Shown here piece by piece: positions 35,278 through 45,060 of a DNA stretch of 64,000 nucleotides; positions within the stretch are counted from its first letter, which is position 1; each line of letters opens with the position of its first letter. Origin of the DNA: Mageeibacillus sp. UBA6976 (GTDB lineage Bacteria; Bacillota; Clostridia; Saccharofermentanales; Saccharofermentanaceae). The DNA is taken from NCBI GenBank assembly GCA_002450155.1, contig DJYO01000032.1, positions 1 through 64,000 on the forward strand. The letters run 5' to 3'. Under the pieces are notes generated by a model. It was not told the origin of the DNA, made no database searches, and saw nothing but the letters and a program-made list of their open reading frames with translations. Position numbers and translations under genes: made by a program.

Positions 35278-38200
35278 CTACTTAATGATTATATTACCTT
35301 CACCCGCAAGTTTGGCAAGCTCATCCAAGACCTGAGGATCAGGGTCTATATTACATACGCTGTCTAATCTTATGACACTGGAGTCCTTGGTAAACTCAAC
35401 TTCAACCGGGATATTGCCGTGGAAGTAAACAAGGAAATTGAGAAGTCTGTCAAACCCCTTGCTGTCAGGAGAGCCGCCATATCTTATATGTATCAGAGAA
35501 GTCTTGGGACTCTCGATCTTCCTACCCGCTTCCTTAAGTGCGAAGAAATAGTTCTTATCCTGCCTCAGAGCAGTTCTAACAGCGTTTATATCCTTGGTGA
35601 TAGGTATAACGCTGTCTGCAAAGAGTGTGAGCAGCTCACCCTCACGCATCTGCCTTCTGCCGATAAAGAAGAATGGCTTGTTCTTATCAACGATCCTGTT
35701 GAAGTTATCGAAACTCTTGCCGTATAACAACACCTCGAAAGCGCCTGACATATCTTCGCAGCTGATCGTTGCCAGCATGGACTTACGCTTGGTATAACCG
35801 GTCTTTTTGCCTGTAACGAGACCTGCCATACAAACCATGGCATTGTCATCTAAGGCATCGTAGCCTCTCATGGTAACTATGTCCTCGATCTCACTTGTAT
35901 TGAAGGTAACTGAATCGAGGATCAGATCCTGGTAAGCCCCCAGAGGATTGCCTGACAGATATATGCCTACCATATCCTTCTCAAAGCCAAGCCTGACTTC
36001 ATCGGGATATTCATTTACTTCAGGAATATATATAGATGTATCCCCACCTATATCGTCAGACAGATCGAAGAGGGTCATCTGACCCTCAATATTGCTGCTC
36101 TGCGAACGGGTCAGTTTCTCAAACTCAGTCTGAACACAGGCAACCATTCTTGCCCTGTTAAGCCCGAAGACATCAAGAGCTGAAGCAAGGATAAGGGACT
36201 CCACCGTATTACGCTTGACTCCTATAACCGATGCTCTGGTAAGGAAGTCTTCGAAACTCCTGAACTCGCCATTCTCGTCCCTGTTCTTAAGGATGGTGAT
36301 AACCGCTGCCTCACCGACATTCTTTATTACAGACAGACCGATCCTTATACTGTCTTTGCCCTCAGTAGTAAATCTCTCCCGGCTCCTGTTGATATCCGGA
36401 GGCAGGACCTTGATGCCCATGCCAGGAAGAGTCGCTATATAGTAAGAGGCCTTGCCCAGATCGTCTCTGTAGGAATTAAGGGTCGCTGCCATAAATTCTG
36501 TAGGATAGTGGTACTTAAGATAAGCTGTCCAATATCCTACCAGGGCATAGCAGGCTGCATGGGATTTGTTGAAGGCATATCCTGCAAATCCTGATACATC
36601 GTCAAAGATCTTGGAGGCTGTCTTCTCCGGGACACCGCGGTTTACTGCACCGTCTATCGTCCTGCCCTTGTCATCTGTGCCGCCGTAGATGAAGAGTTGT
36701 CTGTACTTCTCCATCTCTTCTCTCTTCTTCTTGCTCATGGCGCGGCGTATCATGTCAGACTGACCCATAGTAAAACCGGCCAGATCTCTTACTATCTGCA
36801 TAACTTGTTCCTGGTAGATCGCGCAGCCGTAAGTTACGTTCAATATCGGTTCGAGCAAGGGGTGGTCGTATGTAATATGTTCCGGATTGTGTCTGCAATC
36901 GACATATTTGGGGATCTGATCCATAGGACCGGGACGATAGAGGGAGATACCGGCTATAATATCTTCAAGACTCTGGGGCTCTAGCTGCTTCATAAAGGAA
37001 GTCATACCCCTGCTCTCAAGCTGGAATACGCCTATCGTATCACCACGACTTATCATCCCGTAAACATCTTTGTCATCAAGAGGTATACGGCTTAGCTCTA
37101 TATTCCTGCCGTAGTTATCAGATATAAGATCTATGCAGTCTCTAAGTACGGTAAGGGTCCTGAGTCCAAGAAAATCGAATTTAAGAAGTCCTATACTCTC
37201 AACACTATATTTATCGAACTGCACTACAGTCGTATCGTCGTTGACTGCAAGAGGAGCGTAGTCCGTTATATCGCTGCCGGATATTATGATACCAGCCGCA
37301 TGGGTGCTTGCATTGCGCGGGAGTCCTTCGATCTTCATGGCCATATCGATAACGTTACGGGCTGCATCGTCGGTATCGTAGCATTCCTTAAACTCCCGGC
37401 TTATCTCCAGGGCTCTTGTTATAGTCATGTCAGGAGAGAAAGGTATCATCTTTGTTATCTTGTTGCTGTCAGCGATCGGCATGTTGAGGACCCTGGCAAC
37501 ATCCTTGATAGCAGCCCTTGCGGCAAGGGTTCCGAAGGTTATTACATGGGCAACTCTTGATGCGCCATACTTGCGGATAACATAGTCGATGGCATCCTGT
37601 CTCCTGGAATCATCGAAATCAACGTCAAAGTCCGGCATAGAAACACGCTCGACGTTAAGGAATCTCTCGAATACCAGCGAATACTTGATAGGATCTATAT
37701 CGGTAATACCTATTGCATATGCCACCAGAGATCCTGCACCGGAGCCTCGGCCGGGTCCTACCATAACGCCATGGGTCTTAGAGTAATTGATAAAATCCCA
37801 GACTATAAGGTAATAGTCCGTATATCCCATATTGATTATTACCGACAGCTCATACTCGGCTCTCTTATAGTAATCCTTGATATCTCCGGTGGGAGGCAAT
37901 ACTTCAAACCTCCGTTCAAGTCCCTTATAGGTCAGATCGGTGAGATATGCTGCAGCATTCTCATAATCTGCAGGTATCTCATATACCGGAAGATGGATAG
38001 TATCGAAATCGTATTCCGCCCGGCACATATCAGCAATCTTTGCCGTGTTATCTATGGCTTCAGGAAGCTCCGGGAAGAACTGTCTCATCTCTGTCTCGGA
38101 TTTAACGTAGAATTCATTACAGGACATACGCATCCTGTTCTCGTCATCTATCCTGGCTCCCGTGGATATGCACAGGAGTATGTCCTGAGCCTCGCTGTCA

Positions 38201-38847
38201 GATTTCTTAAGGTAGTGACAGTCATTAGTGGCGACAAGAGGTATCCCGGTCTCTCTTGATATCCTTACAAGAGCTGAATTGACCTTGGCCTGCAAAGGTG
38301 TGGTGTTAGCCTGGACCTCAAGATAGTAATTCCCTCTCCCGAAGATCCGGTCGTATTCCAAAGCAGTCTTAAGCGCGCCCTCCATATCCCCGTCAAGTAT
38401 CTTCTGGGGGACCTTGCCCGCTACGCATGCCGACAGGCAGATCAACCCCTCGTGCCATTTGACAAGCAAGTCCTCATCAATTCTGGGTCTCCTGTAGAAA
38501 CCTTCGGTAAAGCCTGCCGATACCAGTCGGTTAAGATTAACAAGGCCCTTGTTATCCTTGGCAAGCAGCACCAGATGGTTATAGTATCTGTCACTGTCTG
38601 ACCCTGCCCCCTGCTTATCGAAACGGGAAGAAGGAGCTACATAGACCTCGCAGCCGATTATAGGGTGAATGCCGTTAGCCTTCATCTCCTTATAGAAAGA
38701 AACAGCACCATACATCACACCGTGATCCGTAATGGCGCATGAATCCATCCCCATCTCCTTGAGCCTTACAGCAAGATCCTTGATCTTGATGGCACCGTCA
38801 AGAAGTGAATATTCCGTATGAAGATGCAGATGACAGAAGCCGCCCAT
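35278..38847 (-). CDS. dnaE: DNA polymerase III subunit alpha (DnaE)
   Basis: 1189 residues of a C-family polymerase. The PHP domain opens the protein (HLHLHTEYSLLDGA). The catalytic aspartates are in MPDFDVDFDD. Other family segments are GPGRGSGAGSLVAYA, RNASTHAAGIIIS and GYAFNKSHAACYALV. A C-terminal OB domain follows. In Firmicutes DnaE extends primers and shares the fork with PolC. Its ATG overlaps the uvrB stop (TAATG). Confidence 0.97.
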   Translation of the reverse strand: MGGFCHLHLHTEYSLLDGAIKIKDLAVRLKEMGMDSCAITDHGVMYGAVSFYKEMKANGIHPIIGCEVYVAPSSRFDKQGAGSDSDRYYNHLVLLAKDNKGLVNLNRLVSAGFTEGFYRRPRIDEDLLVKWHEGLICLSACVAGKVPQKILDGDMEGALKTALEYDRIFGRGNYYLEVQANTTPLQAKVNSALVRISRETGIPLVATNDCHYLKKSDSEAQDILLCISTGARIDDENRMRMSCNEFYVKSETEMRQFFPELPEAIDNTAKIADMCRAEYDFDTIHLPVYEIPADYENAAAYLTDLTYKGLERRFEVLPPTGDIKDYYKRAEYELSVIINMGYTDYYLIVWDFINYSKTHGVMVGPGRGSGAGSLVAYAIGITDIDPIKYSLVFERFLNVERVSMPDFDVDFDDSRRQDAIDYVIRKYGASRVAHVITFGTLAARAAIKDVARVLNMPIADSNKITKMIPFSPDMTITRALEISREFKECYDTDDAARNVIDMAMKIEGLPRNASTHAAGIIISGSDITDYAPLAVNDDTTVVQFDKYSVESIGLLKFDFLGLRTLTVLRDCIDLISDNYGRNIELSRIPLDDKDVYGMISRGDTIGVFQLESRGMTSFMKQLEPQSLEDIIAGISLYRPGPMDQIPKYVDCRHNPEHITYDHPLLEPILNVTYGCAIYQEQVMQIVRDLAGFTMGQSDMIRRAMSKKKREEMEKYRQLFIYGGTDDKGRTIDGAVNRGVPEKTASKIFDDVSGFAGYAFNKSHAACYALVGYWTAYLKYHYPTEFMAATLNSYRDDLGKASYYIATLPGMGIKVLPPDINRSRERFTTEGKDSIRIGLSVIKNVGEAAVITILKNRDENGEFRSFEDFLTRASVIGVKRNTVESLILASALDVFGLNRARMVACVQTEFEKLTRSQSSNIEGQMTLFDLSDDIGGDTSIYIPEVNEYPDEVRLGFEKDMVGIYLSGNPLGAYQDLILDSVTFNTSEIEDIVTMRGYDALDDNAMVCMAGLVTGKKTGYTKRKSMLATISCEDMSGAFEVLLYGKSFDNFNRIVDKNKPFFFIGRRQMREGELLTLFADSVIPITKDINAVRTALRQDKNYFFALKEAGRKIESPKTSLIHIRYGGSPDSKGFDRLLNFLVYFHGNIPVEVEFTKDSSVIRLDSVCNIDPDPQVLDELAKLAGEGNIIIK

Positions 38848-40859
38848 TATCTTGTCCCCTTAAGCTCGATTATTATGTCTCTGATCTCAGCAGCCTTCTC
38901 GAACTCAAGATCCTTGGCTGCCTGCTCCATCTCACGTGTAAGCTTATTAATAAGCTTATCCTTATCTTCGCTGCTGCCTGCAAATTCACCGCTTGATATG
39001 ATGCGGACAGGATCAGCCTTGGCCTTGCCTTTGCCCCTGGTCTTGGATGAAGACTCCTCGCAAGACTTGGCAACGATATCGAATACATCGCGCACCGCTT
39101 TCTTGACTGTATGGGGAGTTATGCCGTGCTTCTCATTGTATTCCTGCTGAATGGCCCTTCTGCGGTTGGTCTCGCCGACGGCGTTCATCATGGAATCCGT
39201 GACTTCATCCGCATAGAGTATGACCCTGCCGTTCTCATTACGGGCGCAGCGTCCTATTATCTGAACAAGGGAAGTCTCGGATCTTAAGAATCCTTCCTTA
39301 TCAGCATCAAGTATCATGAGCAGGGACACTTCCGGCAGATCTATACCCTCTCTCAGGAGATTGATACCTACGATAACATCGATCTCATCATTCCTAAGAC
39401 TGTTTAATATCTGCATCCTCTCTACTGCCTTGATATCAGAGTGGAGATAAGTGACTCTTATATTCTCTTTGGTAAGGAATTCGGTAAGGTCTTCTGACAT
39501 GCGTTTGGTCAGTGTCATTATAAGACTCTTCTCTCCCCTCTCCTTCTGATACTTGAGCTCACTCAATATATCTTCGATCTGGCCGTCGACCGGTCTTATG
39601 AATATCTCAGGTTCAAGGAGTCCCGTAGGTCTTATCATCTGCTCGACGACCTGCTCGCTCCTGTCACGTTCGTAACCTGCAGGAGTTGCAGATACAAATA
39701 TAGTCTGTCCCATCTTTGACTCAAATTCATCGAACTTAAGTGGCCTGTTATCAAAGGCCGAGGGCAGACGGAACCCGTAATCAACCAACATCTCCTTGCG
39801 GGCACGGTCTCCGTTATACATAGCCCTGACCTGCGGGATAGTCTGATGGGACTCATCTATAAACAAAAGGTAATCCTCGGGGAAGAAGTCCATAAGCGTA
39901 CACGGAGGTTCACCCTCCGCCCTGCCTGCTATATGTCTTGAATAATTCTCGATACCCTTGCAGAAACCGGTCTCATTGAGCATATCCATATCGTATCTTG
40001 TACGCTGCTCCAGTCTGTAGGCTGCAACGGGATCCCCCTTGTCCTTAAAGAAAGCAAGGCGTTCGTCCAGTTCTGCGTCTATGCGTTCTATGGCTCTTGC
40101 AAGCTTGGCCCTGCCTGTAGCATAGTGGGAAGCCGGGAATATCTCTACAAAAGACCTGGTAAACTCCGTTCTGCCGGTTATTGCATCAACAAAGCTTATC
40201 TTGTCTATCTCGTCTCCAAAGAAGCTTATGCGTGTTACGACATTCTCTGAATCGGGAGTCCAGATATCCAGGATATCTCCCTTGCATCTGAAGCAGCCGC
40301 GCTTAAGCTCAAAATCATTCCTGTCGTACTGCATGTTGATGAGCTGCCCCATAACGGCATCACGGGGGATCTCAAGACCTACCTCCAGCATAAGCATGAG
40401 GGAGAGATAATCACTCTTCTCACCTATGCCGTATATACAGGATACAGAGGCTACGACTATAGTATCCTCCCTGGTAAGCAGGGACTTGGTCGCCTCGTGC
40501 CTCATACGGTCGATCTCATCGTTTACAGAAGAATCCTTCTCGATATAGGTATCAGTAGCTGCTATGTATGCTTCAGGCTGGTAGTAATCGTAGTAGGAGA
40601 TAAAATACTCTACTGCATTCTCCGGGAATAATTCCTTAAACTCAGCATATAACTGGCCTGCAAGAGTCTTGTTGTGGGCAAGTATGAGAGTAGGTCTCTG
40701 GACTCTCTCTATAACATTAGCCATGGTAAAAGTCTTGCCCGAACCGGTAACACCCAGAAGCGTCTGGGCTCTCATTCCCTTATTGATCCCGTCTACGATC
40801 TTATCGATCGCCTGCGGCTGGTCGCCTGATGGTTTGAAGTCTGAAACAAGTTTAAACAT
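38847..40859 (-). CDS. uvrB: Excinuclease ABC subunit UvrB
   Basis: 670 residues. It shows Walker A (GVTGSGKTFTMANVI), the beta-hairpin YYDYYQPEAYIAATDTYIEKD used for damage probing, DESHQT (motif II), LREGIDLPEVSL and the C-terminal UVR domain that binds UvrC. It loads onto DNA with UvrA in nucleotide excision repair. uvrA and uvrC are not in the window. It heads a uvrB-dnaE-sirtuin series with a one-base overlap. Confidence 0.97.
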   Translation of the reverse strand: MFKLVSDFKPSGDQPQAIDKIVDGINKGMRAQTLLGVTGSGKTFTMANVIERVQRPTLILAHNKTLAGQLYAEFKELFPENAVEYFISYYDYYQPEAYIAATDTYIEKDSSVNDEIDRMRHEATKSLLTREDTIVVASVSCIYGIGEKSDYLSLMLMLEVGLEIPRDAVMGQLINMQYDRNDFELKRGCFRCKGDILDIWTPDSENVVTRISFFGDEIDKISFVDAITGRTEFTRSFVEIFPASHYATGRAKLARAIERIDAELDERLAFFKDKGDPVAAYRLEQRTRYDMDMLNETGFCKGIENYSRHIAGRAEGEPPCTLMDFFPEDYLLFIDESHQTIPQVRAMYNGDRARKEMLVDYGFRLPSAFDNRPLKFDEFESKMGQTIFVSATPAGYERDRSEQVVEQMIRPTGLLEPEIFIRPVDGQIEDILSELKYQKERGEKSLIMTLTKRMSEDLTEFLTKENIRVTYLHSDIKAVERMQILNSLRNDEIDVIVGINLLREGIDLPEVSLLMILDADKEGFLRSETSLVQIIGRCARNENGRVILYADEVTDSMMNAVGETNRRRAIQQEYNEKHGITPHTVKKAVRDVFDIVAKSCEESSSKTRGKGKAKADPVRIISSGEFAGSSEDKDKLINKLTREMEQAAKDLEFEKAAEIRDIIIELKGTR

Positions 40860-40931
40860 ACATCTCTGCCTTGATATGATTTATCCTATAGAGATTATAG
40901 AACATTTGTTCCAAAGCTTCAATAAGAGATA

Positions 40932-41843
40932 TCAGACCTGTTCTATCACGATCCTGCCGATAAAGCTCTTAACCGAGGCTTCATCCGGGGCATCGGTTCC
41001 GTCTGTAAGAGCAGCTGCCTCGGAGCATGCCATGGCAAATTCAAATGCAGCTTTGCTGTCAAATCCGTTCTCCATGCTGTAGCACATACCTGCGACCATG
41101 GAATCGCCGCATCCTGTGGTGCAGACAGGAGTAATAACCGAAGTCTCTGCCATATAGCAGACTTCCTCGTCGCAATATACAGCGCCCTTGCCTCCCAATG
41201 AGATTATCACCTTATCAAGACCTGATGAGACAAGCTCTCTTGCCTTGGATATCGCAGATTCAAAGCTGTCATCTATTCCCAGCTCTTCGTTATTGGGCTT
41301 TGCAAAGTAAGGCCCGGCCTCAAGAGCCTTGAAAAAAGGCTCGCCGGAACAATCGAGTATGGTCTTGCAGCCTTTTGACTTGAGCTCGGTTATAAGATCA
41401 GCGTAAATACTGTCCGGAGCACCGACAGGGAGACTTCCTGACAGGACGACCAGATCGCCTGCCTTGATACTCCCGAACAGTTTATCCTTAAGTCCGTTAA
41501 AGCCGGTCTGATCGAATCCGGGACCTACTTCATTTATCTCTGTAGTAACTCCCGTATCGTCAGATATCTTGATATTTGTTCTCGTAGTACCGGTAATGGG
41601 CTCTGATATGCAGTTCATGCCATATGAACCGATCATGGCATTTACTTCGGCACCTGCCCTGCCTCCCAGAAGGCAGCAGGCACAGTTATCTGTTCCGAGT
41701 TTGCCCAGAAGCTTGGATACATTTATTCCCTTGCCGCCCGGGTCCTGCCTAAGCAGAGTTACCTTATTAACGCTTCCTGAACCGAATTCAGGTGTTCTGT
41801 ATGTCTTATCCAATGCAGGATTAAGAGTTAATGTATAGATCAT
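40932..41843 (-). CDS. fruK: 1-phosphofructokinase-like sugar kinase (PfkB family)
   Basis: 303 residues. GGKGINVSKLLGKLG marks the substrate site and TGCGDSMVAGM is the ATP/anion-hole motif with the catalytic aspartate. The 'YTLTLNPALDKTYRT' start is typical of 1-phosphofructokinases and tagatose-6-phosphate kinases. No fructose PTS or fruR is adjacent, so the exact substrate is uncertain. It begins one base after the DUF212 gene. Confidence 0.85.
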   Translation of the reverse strand: MIYTLTLNPALDKTYRTPEFGSGSVNKVTLLRQDPGGKGINVSKLLGKLGTDNCACCLLGGRAGAEVNAMIGSYGMNCISEPITGTTRTNIKISDDTGVTTEINEVGPGFDQTGFNGLKDKLFGSIKAGDLVVLSGSLPVGAPDSIYADLITELKSKGCKTILDCSGEPFFKALEAGPYFAKPNNEELGIDDSFESAISKARELVSSGLDKVIISLGGKGAVYCDEEVCYMAETSVITPVCTTGCGDSMVAGMCYSMENGFDSKAAFEFAMACSEAAALTDGTDAPDEASVKSFIGRIVIEQV

Positions 41844-41844
41844 A

Positions 41845-42306
41845 TCAGCCTACCAAATGTATAACTATAGCAACTACAAGGCCCAGCGCGCATCCTGCTG
41901 CGACCTGCGTAGGTGTGTGTCCCAGGAGTTCCTTAAGTTTCTCATCGTTGTCTATATCAGTACCGGTAAGCCTCTCTAAATGCTCGGTCATGATATTGAG
42001 GAGATGAGCCTGCTTGCCGGATTCAAGTCTGACGTTCATGGCATCGTGCATAACGATGATCGCAAGGATCGCGGCCAAGGCAAATATGGCGCTGTCGAAT
42101 CCGCATTCAAATCCCACGGAAAGCATAACGGCAGATACAGTGGCAGAATGTCCGCTGGGCATACCGCCGTCACCGAACAGACGCTCAAAACTGAATTTGC
42201 CCGTGATGATTATATTATTGATAGCCTTGAACACCTGAGCGATTATCCAGGAGATAAGGCCGGCAAATAATATCTTATTGCTCAATAACTGCATTAAGTA
42301 ATCCAT
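41845..42306 (-). CDS. Divergent PAP2 family (DUF212) membrane protein
   Basis: 153 residues with about four transmembrane segments. GDGGMPSGHSATVSA holds the PSGHSA signature shared with PAP2 phosphatases and a later VMHDAMNVRLESGKQA matches the DUF212 pattern. Related plant and bacterial proteins have no settled function. It sits 23 bases after obg. Confidence 0.85.
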   Translation of the reverse strand: MDYLMQLLSNKILFAGLISWIIAQVFKAINNIIITGKFSFERLFGDGGMPSGHSATVSAVMLSVGFECGFDSAIFALAAILAIIVMHDAMNVRLESGKQAHLLNIMTEHLERLTGTDIDNDEKLKELLGHTPTQVAAGCALGLVVAIVIHLVG

Positions 42307-42329
42307 AAGGATATTTTACTCCAATCACC

Positions 42330-43604
42330 TTAATCGTAATAGTCAAACTCAAGATCGCATATCTTGACTGTATCCCCTTCGCGGCAGCCTGCTTTCTTAA
42401 GATCAGCAATTATACCGGAATCCTCAAGCGTTCTCTGGAAGAAATTCATGGATTCGGTATCTTCAAAGTTCGTAGAGTTGAATATGGTCTTTATCCAGGC
42501 ACCTGTAACTTCATAAAGATCATCGTGATAGACGATCTCATACTTCTTGGTCTCTTCAAAGCTGTATACCTTCTCCCCTGATTCAGCCTCATCATGAAGC
42601 TTGGTGGGAGGGAGCTTGCTTACCATCTCGGTTACCTTGTTGGTAAGCTCTTCTATACCGATACGGCCGGCTGCAGATACAACAAAGATATCCTCATATC
42701 CAAGGTCTCTTACCTCGTTTACGAACATCTCTATCTCCTCTTCGGAGGCAGCATCGCATTTGTTGGCAACAACGATCTGCGGCCTTGAACCAAGCTCGGG
42801 ATTAAACTCCATAAGCTCGTTATTTATCGCCTTGAAATCATCAATAGGATCTCTGCCTTCACTGGCAGATACATCGACCACATGGATAAGGAGCCTAGTC
42901 CTCTCGATGTGGCGAAGGAAATCATGTCCAAGACCTGCGCCTTCGTGAGCGTTCTCTATGATGCCGGGGATATCAGCTATAACATAGCTCATATCATAAT
43001 TGGATACTACGCCTAATACAGGTTCAAGTGTAGTAAACGGATAGTCTGCGATCTTGGGCTTGGCTCTCGTCATAACAGACAGGAGCGTAGACTTGCCTGC
43101 ATTTGGGAAACCTACAAGTCCGCAGTCTGCAATGAGCTTAAGCTCAACATAGAGATTGCGCTCCTCTCCCGGAAGACCGGGAGTTGCAAATTGGGGGGCC
43201 TGCCTTACGGAGTTGGCATAATGCATATTGCCAAGACCGCCCTTGCCTCCCCTTGCAACGACTATTTCCTGACCATCCTCGGTAAAGTCGGCAACTATCC
43301 TGCCTGTCTCGATATCACGAATAAGAGTTCCTACCGGAACACCTATAACAAGATCCTTGCCGTTCCTGCCGTACATCTTGCGGCCGGAACCCTTAACACC
43401 ATTCTCAGCCACGAACTTGTGCTTGAATCTGAAGTTTGCAAGGCTGGTAAGATTAGAAGAAGCCTTGAATACGATATTACCGCCCCTGCCGCCGTCGCCG
43501 CCGTCAGGTCCGCCGTTGGTAATATATTTCTCAGTGTGGAAGCTGAGAGCTCCCGCTCCGCCGTCACCGGCCTTAACATAGATCTTAGAGTGGTCTATAA
43601 ACAT
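42330..43604 (-). CDS. obg: Ribosome-assembly GTPase ObgE/CgtA
   Basis: 424 residues in the standard three-part layout: glycine-rich Obg fold (GGDGGRGGNIVFKA), G domain with GFPNAGKSTLL (G1), PFTTLEPVLG (G2), DIPGIIENA (G3) and NKCD (G4), and a C-terminal OCT domain. It acts in 50S maturation and stress control. Its start lies just after a terminator-like hairpin behind rpmA, so expression may depend on read-through. Confidence 0.97.
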   Translation of the reverse strand: MFIDHSKIYVKAGDGGAGALSFHTEKYITNGGPDGGDGGRGGNIVFKASSNLTSLANFRFKHKFVAENGVKGSGRKMYGRNGKDLVIGVPVGTLIRDIETGRIVADFTEDGQEIVVARGGKGGLGNMHYANSVRQAPQFATPGLPGEERNLYVELKLIADCGLVGFPNAGKSTLLSVMTRAKPKIADYPFTTLEPVLGVVSNYDMSYVIADIPGIIENAHEGAGLGHDFLRHIERTRLLIHVVDVSASEGRDPIDDFKAINNELMEFNPELGSRPQIVVANKCDAASEEEIEMFVNEVRDLGYEDIFVVSAAGRIGIEELTNKVTEMVSKLPPTKLHDEAESGEKVYSFEETKKYEIVYHDDLYEVTGAWIKTIFNSTNFEDTESMNFFQRTLEDSGIIADLKKAGCREGDTVKICDLEFDYYD

Positions 43605-43612
43605 AATTCACC

Positions 43613-43655
43613 TTAAAAAAGAAGAGCAGCCTTCAAAAATTGACAGACTGCTCTT
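43613..43655 (-). terminator. Terminator/attenuator between rpmA and obg
   Basis: On the minus strand AAGAGCAG and CTGCTCTT enclose an 18-base loop and are followed by CTTTTTT. The T-run runs directly into the obg ribosome binding site, so no separate obg promoter fits between them. Confidence 0.7.
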
Positions 43656-43679
43656 AAGAATCACTTTAAAGCTTTATCC

Positions 43680-43961
43680 TTAAGCTACAGGATAAACGCT
43701 TACCTGCTTCTTATCCTTGCCGAGACGCTCGTACTTAACTGCACCATCAACCTTGGCATAGAGTGTATCGTCAGAACCGATACCAACGTTTGTGCCGGGA
43801 TGGATCTTAGTGCCACGCTGTCTTACAAGAATGTTGCCGGCGAGAACGAGCTGTCCGTCGCCTTTCTTCGCACCAAGTCTCTTGGACTGGGACTCACGAC
43901 CGTTCTTGGTGGAACCCATTCCCTTCTTATGAGCGAAGAGCTGTAAATTCATCTTAAGCAT
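43680..43961 (-). CDS. rpmA: Ribosomal protein bL27
   Basis: 93 residues. The N-terminal extension LKMNLQLF precedes AHKKGMGSTKNGR. In Firmicutes this extension is removed after the phenylalanine by Prp, which is encoded immediately upstream. The mature N-terminus reaches the peptidyl-transferase centre. GGAGG precedes the ATG. Confidence 0.97.
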   Translation of the reverse strand: MLKMNLQLFAHKKGMGSTKNGRESQSKRLGAKKGDGQLVLAGNILVRQRGTKIHPGTNVGIGSDDTLYAKVDGAVKYERLGKDKKQVSVYPVA

Positions 43962-43963
43962 TG

Positions 43964-44335
43964 TTACACCTCCGGTGTCTTTGAGTTAATAATCTCAATA
44001 AATCTGTTGTCCTCTTCGTTGTAGGAAGATGCTAAGGTTATAAGTCCTAACTCCAGTGTCCTCATTATGACCTGTGCTCTGGACTTAGCCTCTTCGTTCC
44101 CCTTATCAGGGAGCACGATCGAAGCATTTACCTCATTTGTGTCCTCACCGGATAACCGGAAGAATTCCTCGTTATCGTAGCCGCAGATATCTTCGAGAGC
44201 ATTAGCTGCCGTATAGATAAGAGCAGAAGCTGCGGCACAAATGATATCATTGCCTGAACTGGCATAACCTGAATGTCCGTTTAAGCTTATCAGCCTTATA
44301 TCCGAACCTTCCCTGTCAACGATCGCTTTAATCAT
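43964..44335 (-). CDS. prp: Ribosomal-processing cysteine protease Prp
   Basis: 123 residues. The catalytic histidine lies in NGHSGYA and the cysteine in DIICAAASAL. Prp cuts the N-terminal extension of bL27, and the matching site is visible in the next gene. It lies between rplU and rpmA as in other Firmicutes, its ATG overlapping the rplU stop (TAATG). Confidence 0.95.
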   Translation of the reverse strand: MIKAIVDREGSDIRLISLNGHSGYASSGNDIICAAASALIYTAANALEDICGYDNEEFFRLSGEDTNEVNASIVLPDKGNEEAKSRAQVIMRTLELGLITLASSYNEEDNRFIEIINSKTPEV

Positions 44336-44637
44336 TAAGCATTGATCGCGGATACGCGAACTCTTGTGTAAGGCTGTCTGTGGCCGTTCTTACGGCGGTA
44401 GCCCTTCTTTGCCTTGTACTTAGCTACAACGATCTTCTTGTTCTTGCCCTGCTTAACGATCTCACCTGTTACGGTAGCCTTGATGTCACCGGCCTTGATG
44501 CCGTTATCATCAGAAATAGCAAGAACTTCATCGAAAGTAACCTGGCTGCCCTCGTCGCCTTCGAGCTTCTCAACGAAGATCTCGTCACCGACCTCAACCT
44601 TGTACTGCTTTCCACCAGTCTTGATTACTGCGTACAT
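44335..44637 (-). CDS. rplU: Ribosomal protein bL21
   Basis: 100 residues with the typical opening YAVIKTGGKQYKVEVGD and the basic end YRRKNGHRQPYTRVRVSAI. It is the first gene of the rplU-prp-rpmA operon, with GGAGG ahead of its ATG and a leader of about 100 bases. Confidence 0.97.
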   Translation of the reverse strand: MYAVIKTGGKQYKVEVGDEIFVEKLEGDEGSQVTFDEVLAISDDNGIKAGDIKATVTGEIVKQGKNKKIVVAKYKAKKGYRRKNGHRQPYTRVRVSAINA

Positions 44638-44770
44638 TTAAGTTTCCTCCTGTTCTTCCAGTCTCGCTGCTATCCTAAGGCAGTGTCTGAACACATAAAT
44701 TCAGGCACATTTAGACGCCCGGCACATGCGGTCACCTGCGTATAATACACTTTGGAACCTTTAAAGTCAA
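44638..44770 (-). promoter_or_regulatory. rplU promoter and leader (candidate L21 leader RNA)
   Basis: On the minus strand: -35 TTGACT (44770-44765), 17-base spacer, -10 TATTAT (44747-44742). A leader of about 97 bases follows with self-complementary stretches (GTGCCGGGC and GTGCCTGAA near each other, GTTCAGACACTG). Firmicutes L21 operons often carry an autoregulatory L21 leader here. I judge that from position, not from a structure match. Confidence 0.55.
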
Positions 44771-45060
44771 TTGTTAATTGCTATTTCCAAGCAAGTCATT
44801 AACTTGTACTTGTGAAACCACCCCACAAGCCTTCATTTATCGATTGTTTTTCCCGAGAACTAAGGACAATGCATTTAAAGCATTATGGCACAATCGTATC
44901 AATATTCATTATTAAAGTATTAATTCTTATTCTTATTGACAATTCTTCACAGATATTAATCATGTCATTTCTCTACCTTTATAATAATACTATAATAAAC
45001 CCAAAAATCATACAAATAAGCGCATATCAAATTAAGCAAAGCGATATTCCCACCTATACT
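44771..45060. other. AT-rich intergenic stretch, no gene recognised
   Basis: About 290 bases much richer in A and T than the rest of the window. An open plus-strand frame runs through it and into the antisense of the next gene, but its product has no recognisable pattern and no ribosome site. Confidence 0.5.
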
